Source: Histoplasma ohiense (taxonomy: Eukaryota > Ascomycota > Eurotiomycetes > Onygenales > Ajellomycetaceae). From it: 64,000 nt of DNA. Location of the stretch: NCBI GenBank assembly GCA_017607445.1, contig JAEVHH010000002.1, positions 3,587,501 through 3,651,500 of the forward strand, read 5' to 3'. A model generated the notes under the pieces. The model did not search any database. It was not told the DNA's origin and saw nothing but the letters and a program-made list of their open reading frames with translations. A program made the position numbers and the translations under genes. Shown here in pieces: positions 11,259-21,745 of this stretch; the stretch's first letter is position 1; each line of letters opens with the position of its first letter.

Positions 11259-11720
11259 TTATTATTATTATTATTATTCTTCAATTATAGATGCATGCAG
11301 TCAGTGACTATGGCATCTACCTGAAACACTTCAGGATTTTTCAACTCAAGAATAATTTAATATACAAAGACAATTTAAAACATGCATTATCAGAATTCCA
11401 GCCCAGAATCAAACAACTATTCAAACTGTTCAATCAAAGAAATCAAAATCAAAAGAATGTCAGTAAGTCAACACAACTTAGTTTGAAAACAAAAGAAATA
11501 AACATTGTAAAAGACAGCTTTATTATAACAAGGAAAAGAAAAACCACTGACAACAACTATAACATCAATAAAAAACAAACCAAACTTTTCAAAACAAATT
11601 AAAACTGATCATAAACAATTTAAGAGAGACTTCAAAGCAAGATGAAAAGAAAGACTAAAAGAAAAATCAAAATAAATCAAATTGAAAATCTGATCTCAAT
11701 ATTTTTAACAGACAATTCAT

Positions 11721-14700
11721 TCAAACTCTTGTAGCAACATTTGATTCTTTCAAATATTCAATTAAAAACTTGTTTCCAGTTTCTGTATTGAATAACAGAT
11801 TCAAATTTAATTGTTCCAATTCAAACTTCTTTCTCAGTTTCAATCTCAATTCTGAATACTTTGCACAAAGTAACAGAAGATGCTCTGGATTTTCATATAA
11901 CTGATAATCTAAACATAGACTACTTAAATCATCTCTAAACTTTGTTAAATATGATTTGAAGTAACCATGCTCAAGCTTTAACTGCATTATTGTAGCAAAA
12001 AGTTTCTTTTTACACTTTATTGAACAAGTTTTCCACTTTGGCTTTGTTTCAAATCTGGAGTAATGCACATTTTTTCTTTGCATAAGCCAGATATCTTGTC
12101 ATTTTTGCAAACATGATTCTCTTATTTTTCTCTTAATAAAAGCTCATGTTACAATTCTTTGAAAGCAGATTTCTAATTCAGTTGCTTTTTTTGCAGCTCT
12201 ATCAGCCATTTCATTGCCATATATACCCATGTGAGCAGGCACCCAGTGAAGATGAATAGAACAATTGAATGAGATTTTTCTTTGAATATTTTAAAGACTT
12301 TTCAAAATCAGCTCTAGCATTGACTGTCCACTGCTGATTTTATTACTTTGAAGTCTTTTAAGCCCTGCTTGACTATCAGAGAATATCCAAATATGCTCAA
12401 ATCTTTTTCATTGTTCAATCTTCATTTCAATCAATTTGAAAGCTCTTGAAATTGCAAATAATTCAGCATTAAAAACTTCTGACTCTTTTCCAATTTGCCA
12501 AGAATCAAGAATATAGTTTTTATCATTTTCTGAATATGCTATTCCAGCTCCAAGATTGCCTGTTTTCTCACATTTTGAGCCATCAGTGTATATAAGAATT
12601 GCTTTATTTTTCATTTGTTTCAAAAGCTTTAAATGTTCTTGAGTCTGATCTTCTTTTGAAAGTTGACTAACATTTAAATCAACAAGATTATCAAGACTTT
12701 TCTTCCAAGGAGAGAGCTTTTCAATAGCTATTCTCTCTACATTTAAACTAGAGAAACAGTTCTTAACCATTGAGCAAATTCTAAATAGCTGAGATGGTAT
12801 TCTTCTTCTTTGTAAAGAACTTGAATTTTCAGATAAATCAGTTTCATTTCAATCAAGATAAAGTTCCCAATCTAATTCTAATCCATTTGATTCATTTGAA
12901 AAAGAACTTGAAACTCTCTTTCTAATAGAATGATGTGAATATAGCTTCATAATTCTGAGAGCATAATTCATACAGATTTTATCAAATCTCACTTGTGGTG
13001 GAGAAATAGAGGCTTCAATTTCCATAGCTTTAATTGAAGTAGTTTTGAATACTTCTAAGATCTTTCTTAAAGCTAAGTTTTGAAGTTTTTGAAATCTTTC
13101 TATAAAGTGTTTTTGACCTCTCCACCACATCTGAACTGCATAATCTGAAACAGAGGTCACACAGACAATATATAATTGTCTCATTGCTTGAAATGTCAGA
13201 CCTCTTTCAGTATTTGAAAGTCTCAATATACTGTTTAAAATTCTTTCAGCATTTGCAGTTTTTATTTGCACATGAGATTTAAAATTCAATTGAGAATCTA
13301 ACCAAACACCAAGCCATCTAACTGAGTTTTTAGATTTAATTGAATGATTTAAAAGCTTAACTTCAGTATCTTTTTCTCTGAAATTTGGATAAAAGTGAAT
13401 TAATTCAGTTTTATCCATATCAAAAACAATGTTTTTTGATTTTGCTTTTTCAATCATTTCAGTTGCTGCTTGCTCAATCAAATTGCAGTTATTCACAATT
13501 GATTCTAAGCTTACAACTAGGCCTAAATCATCTACATAGCTTGGAGTTCTCACCATAATTGTCATTTGTCTATCAATAAATAGAAACTTGACAAATATAG
13601 CAAACAAAATGGGTGAGACTGGGGAACCCTGAGGAACTCCTATCTCAATATCTGTTATATCTTGTCTCATTCCATCAAAAAGCAACTGGATAGTTCTTTT
13701 TGACATGAAACAGATAACCCACTTAATGAGAGACTTTGGCATTCTCAGTTCTATCAAAGTATTGATCATTTGAGAAAGTGAAACACAATCAAATGCATCT
13801 TTTATATCAATAAACATTGCAGTTGTAACCATTTTTTCATTCTTTGTAAGTTGAATATCATGAACTACAGAGAGAACTGCATCAATTGCTGAGTTTTGCT
13901 TTCTACTTCCCATTTGATCATCATATAATAGATCAGTAGTAGCAGATAGAAAAGACAATCTAGTGGCAATTATCTTTTCCAGAATTTTTCCCAGGCAATT
14001 CAGCAGAGATATCACTCTATAAGATTTAGAAATAGTTGGTTTTCTATTGAGTTTTGAAAGAATGACTCCAACAGCATGCCTCCAGCACTTAGAATGATAC
14101 CCATATTTCAAAAGATTTGAGAATAATTCAAAGAGCTCATCTTTTAGTACTGAATAAAGCTCTTGAATTATTAAATGATTTATAGTATCAGCTCCTGCTG
14201 CTGTGACCTTTGAAGATGAAAAAATAGCTGTCTTTAATTCATCTTCAGTTAAGTCAGGCCATTTCCATTTCTTATCATGTTCATATTCATTATCTTCTTG
14301 CAAAGAACAAATCTCAGTTGAATTATTTGATGATGGAAATAATATTCTCATAAAAGCTTGACATTTATCTTCAAATGAGCTAGCTATAACTTCCTCATTC
14401 TGGAAATTATAAGTTAATGTTGATAGCTTAGACATTGTTTTTGACTTAGTATATCTAAAAGCTTTGAAGATCTCTTTCCTCTGAGCATTTTCTAGAAAGT
14501 TATTCCAACAATCAGTCTTTGCCTTTTTAATTGTTGAGAAATAATCATTTCTAATATTCTTTAAATACTCAAATGAAACAAGATCTTCTTTTCAATCTTT
14601 TTTAACTCTAGCTAAATGTCTTCTTTTATTTGAAATCTCATCATTCCACCAAGGCTTAGAGAATTCAGAGACTCTTTTCAATGGAATATATTTCTTTATA

Positions 14701-14993
14701 CTTGAAAGAATAATCTCAGTGATTAAATTTGCTCTGTCTTCAAGCATTTTATCTGTAAGATTTGTATCTGATTTCCAATAAAGAGTTTCTCTATTCTCTA
14801 ATTTCAACTTTTCAATCATTCTTTTCACTTCTGTCCACTGAGCTTTTTCAAAGTTGTATTGATTTGAATATAATGGGTTTTGAACTGTTTGATTACTATC
14901 CAATTCCATATCAACTTGAATTATTTCATGTCCAGTGGCAGCACCATTTGTTTCATTTGAGTCAACTACGTGGCTACTCCACGCAGGATGCAC
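11721..14993 (-). pseudogene. LINE ORF2: endonuclease end, reverse transcriptase, RNase H
   Basis: Follows the minus strand. 14993-14592 is the last part of the AP endonuclease (TGHEIIQVD) and the linker (PWWNDEISNKRR). 14435-12849 is an intact 528-codon frame covering the reverse transcriptase. It shows MFIDIKDAFD (motif A), GVPQGSPVSPILF (B), SYVDDLGLVV (C, catalytic YVDD) and VRWLGVWLDSQL. 12770-12408 is RNase H (IYTDGSKC..GAGIAY, NAELFAISRAF), completed by HWVPAHMGIYGNEMADRAAK after a frameshift near 12230. 12083-11721 is the Cys/His tail (YENPEHLLLLC). The in-frame breaks that I resolved, at about 14590, 12849, 12405, 12145 and 12105, are all TGA. The catalytic residues of the reverse transcriptase are intact, but the protein as a whole is interrupted. 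Confidence 0.85.
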
Positions 14994-15709
14994 CTTAAGC
15001 TAGTTACATTTACCCCTATAACCAACCGACCACCGCGTCCGTCCTCTCGGGCCGCTTTAACTAGTTCTGGGGTTTCCAGCGGGGGTCCTAGTTAAGCGCC
15101 ACTGCCCACCCTAGACATCACCATAGCCCAGAGCTTCCAGTTGCCGATCTCGGCCCATTGCCCCCTTGGCCTACCAACCGGCCGTCGTGGCCTTGCCCCG
15201 TGTAAGGGACTAACCATAGGCTTACCCCACCCAAATTACCCACTAATAGTGTTAGATGACCACTAGTGGGCCCTGAGAATAGGGCGCCTACCAGGGTGTC
15301 CTGCTTGGCTTGCTACTACCTCTCTGATGAGGCAGCCAATCGGATGGTTTTTAAAATCATTCCCTGTTGTTGGGGTGGCCCCCTAGATGCCGGGGGCCTT
15401 GGCAGGTGCTAGTATGTATAAGCACCCTATACTCGACCCTCTGTAATCATCGGATCTTGCTTAGATCAGCACTAGTGGCAGGGGGGCTGCATGGCACTAA
15501 TGAGCGTGGCTTCCAGCGGCCACCACCCTCACCACTGCCAAGCGGCACCCCTGTCAGCACTGCCTCACTAGGCTTGGCCCCTGGTCACGGGGGCCTTCAT
15601 GGGTAAGAAGTGGCCCAAAATGGGACCTTGCCAGCGGCAGGATTCGAACCTACAGCACATCTAACAGTGCTACCTTGGGTAACAGTCTTACCAACTGCGC
15701 CACGCGGGC
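14975..15709 (-). other. CpG-rich 5' head of the LINE insertion
   Basis: About 735 bp with ordinary CpG density and high GC sit inside the same target-site duplication as the CpG-starved LINE body. The change occurs within a few tens of bases near 14975. There is no credible open frame. The distal 80 bp is tRNA-like (see 15630-15709). It may be a real 5' UTR, or a second RNA joined to the LINE by template switching during insertion. Confidence 0.55.
15630..15709 (-). other. tRNA-derived sequence (pol III A and B boxes)
   Basis: On the minus strand the 80 nt begin GCCCGCGTGGCGCAGTTGG, which fits an A box, and contain GTAGGTTCGAATCCTGC, a T-arm with its B box. The ends GCCCGCG and CGCTGGC can pair at six of seven positions, like an acceptor stem. 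A GCAC..GTGC hairpin just before the T-arm resembles a long variable arm. I could not fold a proper anticodon arm with a seven-base loop, so a working tRNA is unlikely. It is more like the head of a tRNA-derived SINE. Confidence 0.55.
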
Positions 15710-15722
15710 TTCAGACATCAAG
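15710..15722 (+). repeat. LINE target-site duplication, right copy
   Basis: TTCAGACATCAAG, one mismatch from the left copy at 11246-11258. It lies directly beside the tRNA-like head on its left and the disrupted DUF6589-like reading frame on its right. Confidence 0.8.
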
Positions 15723-17765
15723 AGTAAATGCTTTGATGTATACATCTTCAATAAGCTGAAGATACTGTGAAGAATTAAACTGATGTATAATAGTATCAAT
15801 ATCTTCTGAGTGCTCATGGTTGACAATCAGATAACCTCAATGCTGTATAGCAGTATAAAATAGCACCAGACTTCGGGATGCAAAGCTCTGAGAAATCATT
15901 GGTTCAAGAAGATGATATTTGAGATTGATGAAAGTCATAGAATTTCAGTTTCAATGAGTAAGATCAGACTGAATACAGTGATGAGCCTCTTCAGAAACCT
16001 CTGCTTCAAAGTGAGTACAGACAATGATGAAGAGTAGATTCATTTGAATATGAAATCACTCAGAAACAGAATGAAGTCAGTTGCACTGTTCAAATATATC
16101 TGTAGATTTTGACTGCTCTATCTTAACAGATTGAATAAGCTTTGTAGTCAAGGCATCTTCATACACTGAAAAGAGATGAGTTGAAAATGCTGTATAATCT
16201 TTTGATAAATCAAGATAACTATTAAATATCTTCTTATGAACTCTTATAGTTTCTGCAATAGTGTTCTCATTTTCAAAAATAGCTCTCAGCTGTTGAAAAT
16301 GTGTTCTAGATATAGAAAGTGTATCAAGAATAGATATTTGAGATAGTAAAGTATCTGCAGTACTGAAAACCCTTTTAACTCTCTCATCATAAATCTTTTG
16401 AACAGCATCAGAAATAAGACACAATGTTATTTTCTTTCAAAGTTTATGATCATTGTCTGTCACATCAGATGCATCAATGATCTCTTGCAGTGTTAGAAGT
16501 TTTGTGAAATCATGCATGATCTGAATCAAATCAGATTCTGAAATTGCAGAGAAAATAACCACAGCAGCAGTAGTCACTGCAGCTATATAATCATTATACT
16601 CAATCATCTCATCTTGTACAGTCTCTTTGAAGTTTATATTGTTGTAGATTATAATGACTTGAGAATCTTTGACAAGCTGCTGAAGTTTCATCTAATGATA
16701 AGAATTAGTCAAATGATTGACTCAGAAGTTAACAGAAGTGGAAAGAACATATCAGAAAAAAACAGAGATTATCAGTTTTTACTAGAAGTTTAAAAAATTA
16801 GATAGAAATATTAATAAGTTAAGAATATCAACTCATATCTTCTTCTGTTTAGCAATTTCTATTATCAATTTATTTTCTATTATATAGCTGAGATAGAGTT
16901 CAAAGCTGAAAATTATTTCTATCACTCATTGTTTTACTTCTGAGTCATGAAAATATGCAGAGAGAATAGAGCTGAAGAAGTTTGAGTTCTTCAGAGAATA
17001 TAAATGACATATAATACTCATAATAACAAACAGCTATTTAATAACTGTTGTTTCATCTGAGTCTCATTTATAGCTCTTTCAATTTGCATGTTTATTTCTT
17101 AGCACAGAAGTAAGCAGCTTAAATCAGATTGATGCATTAATCTGAATGATCTCAAAAGCAGTCTGAAAATTGATGATATCAAGATCAATACCATGATTGA
17201 ATTTTGTAAAGTATGAAGTATTGATAAGATGTTTCAGCTCCTGTTTAAGCAAGACAATATAATGATAATGATCATGAAATGTCTCTGACTTTGAGAGTGC
17301 TGAATACAGTGCATTCCACTGCTTTGCAGAAGTACAGTATCATTTATGAGTCAAGATATCAGAACTCTGAATTCAAGCATCTATAAAAGCTTTCATTTCT
17401 CAATCATTTCACTGTAATACTTTGACAATGTAAAATAATTTTGAACATTTTTTCTGCTGATTATGAGGCATAGTAGACAGATGCTGTGAGTCACAGATGT
17501 TTGATTGTGAACAAGCTGATGAAATATTGATATCAGTAATCTCAAATTCTGAAGAAGTATCAATAGATTCAAGATCTGTTAAATCACTATCTGATGTCTC
17601 ATATTCATCATCTAGATCATTGAGAGAGTGTAGTGATTGTTGAGAGAATTCATTTTCAAATAATGAAGGATATTGATTGAACTGCATCTGATATTGAATG
17701 TCTAGAGATTCAAAAGACACAGTGTCTTTGATCAATGATTGTGATATGATGAGAAGAGATAGCAA
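15723..17765 (-). pseudogene. N-terminal and central part of a DUF6589-like gene
   Basis: Minus strand. An acidic Ser/Asp-rich N-terminus (17765-17410, with DSDLTDLESIDTSSEFEITD) is followed by KLFYIVKVLQ and a conserved-looking SKSETFHDHYHYIVLLKQEL near 17220-17300. A probable intron lies near 17030-16692. Then come QVIIIYNNINFKETVQDEM, TLDTLSISRTHFQQLRAIF-like text, FHIQMNLLFIIVCTHFEAE and EAHHCIQSDLTH, ending at AFTLD beside the LINE. These phrases (YDNFNFKDTVR, FHxxMNLLFxIxRTH, AFTLDAWTE) are what I associate with DUF6589 proteins of repeat elements in fungi. Stops are overwhelmingly TGA, for example SVSE-stop-FHIQMN where Trp is expected. Whether DUF6589 is itself a transposase is not something I can assert. 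Confidence 0.5.
16714..16740 (-). repeat. Internal copy of the terminal-repeat motif
   Basis: Reverse complement reads CACTTCTGTTAACTTCTGAG followed by TCAATCA, a derivative of the inner half of the terminal inverted repeat. It probably sits in an intron of the DUF6589-like gene. Like the right terminus it is in minus orientation, whereas copies in the left half are in plus orientation. Confidence 0.5.
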
Positions 17766-17972
17766 GTTGCAAAATAGCAGAGATGATAGTGAGATGACTA
17801 AGAATTCAAAAAATATTGATTTGATGATGATCAGACAGATATTTAAGATAGATGTATGATTCTGAAGTCAACTGAATATTTTGTATGAGTGGATTTGATT
17901 TTCCACAGATGATGGAACTGTTTCTTCTCAGACTCTCTATGAGATATTATGTTGCAAGCACATGTGGAGTAA

Positions 17973-18009
17973 TTGATTGGTTCAGAAGTTAGCAGGACTT
18001 GGCAGAAGT
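17973..18009 (-). repeat. Right terminal inverted repeat
   Basis: The reverse complement begins ACTTCTGCCAAGTCCTGCTA and ends CTGAACCAATCAA, matching the left terminus at 33 of 37 positions. CpG reappears at once to its right (18028). The end lies only about 220 bp upstream of the med5 start codon. Confidence 0.7.
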
Positions 18010-18228
18010 CTAAAGGAGTTTAGTTGATCGCACTAATCTGAAAATATCGAGAAGAGAGGCTGAGCATGCTGAGATAAGGAATAATAAAGCCCGGAGGTAG
18101 ATCCATTGTCAATGACAATTTCCACACGATGCTTTCATTCAATGTCACTGAATGAGCTGTATTCGCTATGGCTGGACGTCGGCATGTTTGTGTTTCTGCT
18201 TCGGGAATATAAACCACCCGTTTGTTGA
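18010..18228 (+). promoter_or_regulatory. Remaining upstream region of med5, truncated by the element
   Basis: Only about 220 bp separate the right terminal repeat from the first ATG of med5. I see no clear TATA box. Any promoter element of med5 further upstream must lie inside the transposon or was displaced by it. Confidence 0.4.
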
Positions 18229-21200
18229 ATGAGACCAAGCAGCAGAGAGATGATGGAAGGGTTTAAGCTTGCGGGCAACTCTTCGGGGCAATGGAAAACT
18301 TTTCTTCGTCGGTGCCTTTCTGAGAGATCCGATGCTGCTGAATTTGGGCGTTATGCGACGGTTATGCTGAATCGCCATTCCATCCAAGGGAGAAGGTTAA
18401 TAGACATCATTCTAGCGGCAAGAGTTGTCACAAATGTGCCTTGGGACCCCTTAATACCGCTCTATGTGGACACCCTACACAGGCTTGGTAGCATTAAACT
18501 TGAAGATATCCTAGAGTCCCTTTTAGCGCATTCGACAGTCTCCCAGAAGCAAGCGTCTGTTCAGAATGGATCAGCCACAAAAATACCCCTCAGTACGCTG
18601 ATGACCGACTACTGCGTTATCCACAATGCTACGATAGCAGCGACTTCAGGACATGCCCCAAAGACAATAGCTGAAGCCGGAAACACATTTTCTGCGCTCG
18701 CACAATGGATTTTATCTCTTCTTTCATGGAACTCAAGTCGTGAACCGGAAGGCGACCCCGCCAGCTCGCTGACAAGCTCTCCGGATGCTCTGGCCGTGTT
18801 CGAATCGCTCGGGATTTTATTTGCTGCACTTGTCAGCACTGAAAGATCAGTAAACGCTCTTTCTGCCGCTGGGACAAAAGGTACCTTTTCTATTCCTGTC
18901 ACATTGGCTGTAATTGCATTTCCAACTTGGATTAATTACTGATTGTTGTTGCCCATCAGAGTGGAGAAATAAGCTAGGACAAGCTCTTTCTGAATATATT
19001 CCACTATGTGCTGGTGTATCAATTCCCCTACGTGACAGGCTCGAAGCGCTGCAAAAAGATTTTAACTTATATGGTCACGATGGAGAGAAATCTCTTGAGG
19101 ATACAATGATGGAAAATGTCAATATCTCGGCTCTAGAATTTGAGTCTAGCGTCCTTGACGGCGTTATCATTAATTCCAGAGCAGGGCCTTATATATATGT
19201 TAATTCCTTGGTATGCGCCTTTCCCCCCTCTCATTTATTGCTCTGCGTGTGTTAATATCATCTTGAAGCTCGTCGGGAGACCACTGGTTGATGATAATAT
19301 GGTTGTCAACTATTTAAATAACCGATATGGAGTAAGTTCTTGAAGCCCTACTTTATCAACTACACAAATCTCATGATATCTTTCTAGGGCGATCGCATGT
19401 CACTGATTGAAGATCTTATTACTGCGGCCTTTGACGTTTTATCAAATGGGATGTATCACAATGAGCCTAACCGCACAATGTTTATCTTCCGCTCTTTCCT
19501 AGTCAACAAGCTGCCACCATTTTTTGCCGAGATGTGTACATCTGCTATTGATCCCATCCCCATGGAGCTTTGTATCACCCGCGCCCTCAGTCGCATTGAC
19601 CCCAACGCCTTTCCGTCGTTTTCGGAAATGTTCGCCATGCAAGGAAATTCTATTCTCTCGGATGTCCGACAGGAATTTTTGTTTGCCTGTGCGTTGCACA
19701 AATTGATACCCGAAGCGAGCATCGAGCGGCTTCTAGGAGAAAACCCAATGCAAACCTTGCCCGTTGGAGGACAGCTTCGAAGAGAATATTTAGTTTCCCA
19801 AATTAATAGCAATCCTGAGCGTGCAGAGCAACTTATAAATGAACTCGAGTCAATGGAAGGGAACGCTGGTGCAATAGCGGCGGCTATCACAGAAGTGAGA
19901 ATTTTTTTTTTCTTTTTCTCTTGTTGCTTCCTGGCGTTCCTCAAAATCTGACCACATTGCCAGGTGATGCATAGTTTATGCTCAAGGAAGGAAACGATGA
20001 CCCTGAAGAATATTTGCAATTCCCTCTCACGGAGGCCACTTTCCTTGGACGTCATGCTTCTTTTTATTAGCCCATCAACTATCTTACAACCCCTCTGCTC
20101 TTTGCTTGATGCCTGGAAATGGGGCGAAGAACAAGGTACACAGGATCATTCTCAGGTATGCTCTATGAAACATGCTGACAACATATACAGGGGAAAGTCA
20201 ACCGGTCTACGATGAATTCGGCAGCATATTACTACTGGTTCTTGCCTTCAAACACAAATACGGACTATCTCATTACGACTTAGGAATTTCAAACCCCGAC
20301 TCGTTTGTCCTCAGGCTTCTAAACCATGGGTCCTCGAGTCAGAGACTTGAAGACTTGGATGAAAAACAAAAAAATAATCTTGGAGCATGGATCACAGCCT
20401 TGTTCATTGCAGAAGGGATTAGCGACGATTCAATGTCATCATGCAGTCCCCAGGAGTTTTACTTTCTCGTAGCGACGCTCTTCAGCCAAAGTCTGGCGGC
20501 CTGTGAAACCGGAAAACTAGAATTTGAGACGTTGAAAGGAGGGTTTGAATGTACGTTGTTCCCGAATGAAACCATGCAAGAACGTTACTCATTTTTACAG
20601 ATCTCTTAGAACCGTTCCTCTTGCCATCTCTAGTGATGGCATTAACATGGCTTGGTCATCACATTTGGGAGTCAGAAAGTGATTTGACTACGTCGTTAAA
20701 ACTTTTGCTTGCCCTCGTTAAACCAAGTTCCATATCTGGCGAAGCGCAGGAAATTCATCGCACAGTGCTATTAATAACTGCAAAGTCGCTTGAAGACCAG
20801 CTGAAGGGTGTTCGTACCAGGCATCCTTCGAGAAACGATATTAAACCCGTTCTCGAGGCTTTAGAGCCGTACCACTCCTTCCAGCGGCGCAGCACAGCGC
20901 GTTATGGCGAAGTTGAAGGCTGGGCTGCGAATCCAGCAGGTGGAGGGATTGTTGCCAGCATCCGCAACACTTTTTCGTCATTTGTTTTCTGGAGCACAAG
21001 CCCTGAAATAAGCATGACGCCGCCTAGCTATACACACCGTCAGATTGTCGCCGGAATACAACTTGTAGGCGCCGTTCGCGTACTGCGAGGCATAATCGAT
21101 GAGCTCAAATTGCAAGCGGAAACGGGGAGCGGTGATCTCGCCCTTGATATTGCTGCCACGCTCATATGTGCTCCCCTTGCGGAATCCTTCGCCGTAGAGC

Positions 21201-21745
21201 GGGCAGCATTCCATCCCGTTGATCCGTCTAAAGATTCGGTACCCCACTGTTCGATTCTCACACTCCGCGACGCACTTAACCTTGAGCGTGAATCCATCCC
21301 CAAGTTAGTCGATAGTGACACGCTCCGTGCGGAGGTAATTGTGCGGTTAAATCGGCGAGTCGATGCGCTTACTGCTATCCCGCAGATGTCACAAGAAGTC
21401 TCAAATATCGACGTTGGCAACATCATGCAAGATATCAATTTAGAAGAGGAAAGCATGGGAATGACTAACCAAAGACACGATCAAGGCGGTGAGCAAGCTG
21501 GTCAGCAGGATCAAGTCGCGGACGATGCAGGTGATCTCAATGACATGCTTGATGCGGCAGTGGCAGCGGCGGCTGGGGGTGATGGGGCCGGAAACGAACC
21601 GGGAATGGGTATGAGTGGAATTGGCGGGATTGGTATGACTATGGATAGTGGCATAGACGCAAGCATTGATGATGTGCTCAACGAAGCGGATATGGGAGTG
21701 GGTAATCCTGAATTTTTGGATTTGGATATGGATGGCATGTTTTAA
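18229..21745 (+). CDS. med5: Mediator complex subunit 5 (Med5/Nut1)
   Basis: Tail-module subunit of Mediator, bridging transcription factors and RNA polymerase II in the nucleus. Seven exons keep phase throughout: 18229-18880, 18960-19210, 19269-19331, 19388-19894, 19964-20135, 20191-20550 and 20601-21745, about 1049 residues, close to the length I expect for filamentous fungi. The N-terminal QWKTFLRRCLSERSDAAEFG and VPWDPLIPLYVDTLHRLGSI are characteristic of fungal Med5. The rest is helical, and the C-terminus (about the last 100 residues) is acidic with Gly/Met-rich repeats ending LDLDMDGMF. The first ATG is used here. Met codons eight and nine residues further on (18250, 18253) fit the family start (MEGxK) as well or better. 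It converges on homoserine kinase. Confidence 0.9.

Larger units (their letters stand above)
11259..15709 (-). mobile_element. Tad/I-type LINE retrotransposon, minus orientation, 5'-truncated or chimeric
   Basis: Bounded by a 13-bp target-site duplication (12/13). The 3' end lies on the left with a (TTA)n plus-strand tract at 11259-11279, i.e. an (AAT)n tail on the element's own strand, as simple-repeat-tailed LINEs have. ORF2 (11721-14993) contains the end of an AP endonuclease domain, reverse transcriptase, RNase H and a Cys/His tail. No ORF1 or endonuclease N-terminus is present. Instead, 14975-15709 is a CpG-rich segment ending in a tRNA-like sequence. The insertion splits the DUF6589-like gene. 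I see no coding sequence in the 3' UTR (11280-11720), although the opposite strand has a chance 103-residue open frame. Confidence 0.85.
4046..18009. mobile_element. Candidate large DNA transposon, about 14 kb, with 37-bp terminal inverted repeats
   Basis: The block is bounded by inverted repeats at 4046-4082 and 17973-18009, identical at 33 of 37 positions. It is strongly AT-rich and nearly lacks CpG, while both flanks contain it at ordinary frequency. Cargo on the plus strand is a RecQ-like DExH helicase relic followed by Cys-rich relics. On the minus strand is a DUF6589-like gene, so the two coding halves converge. A LINE is nested inside. Every gene carries in-frame stops, so the copy is dead. 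I do not recognise a named superfamily with this combination. Boundaries could extend about 18 bp outward with lower identity, and no clear target-site duplication was seen. An alternative is two adjacent elements of one repeat family in inverted orientation. Confidence 0.55.

Noticed and set aside
11291..11602. 103-residue plus-strand open frame at the LINE 3' end
   Set aside because: Antisense to the LINE 3' UTR, Lys/Asn-rich from AT composition, no domain.
4860..17765. TGA read as Trp, i.e. a mitochondrial fragment in the nucleus
   Set aside because: TGG is used freely for Trp in the same frames, several TGAs sit at Arg positions, and the genes (RecQ helicase, LINE) are not mitochondrial.
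19456..20055. 199-residue minus-strand open frame
   Set aside because: Antisense to exons 4 and 5 of med5. The sense frame has the homology and spliced phase.
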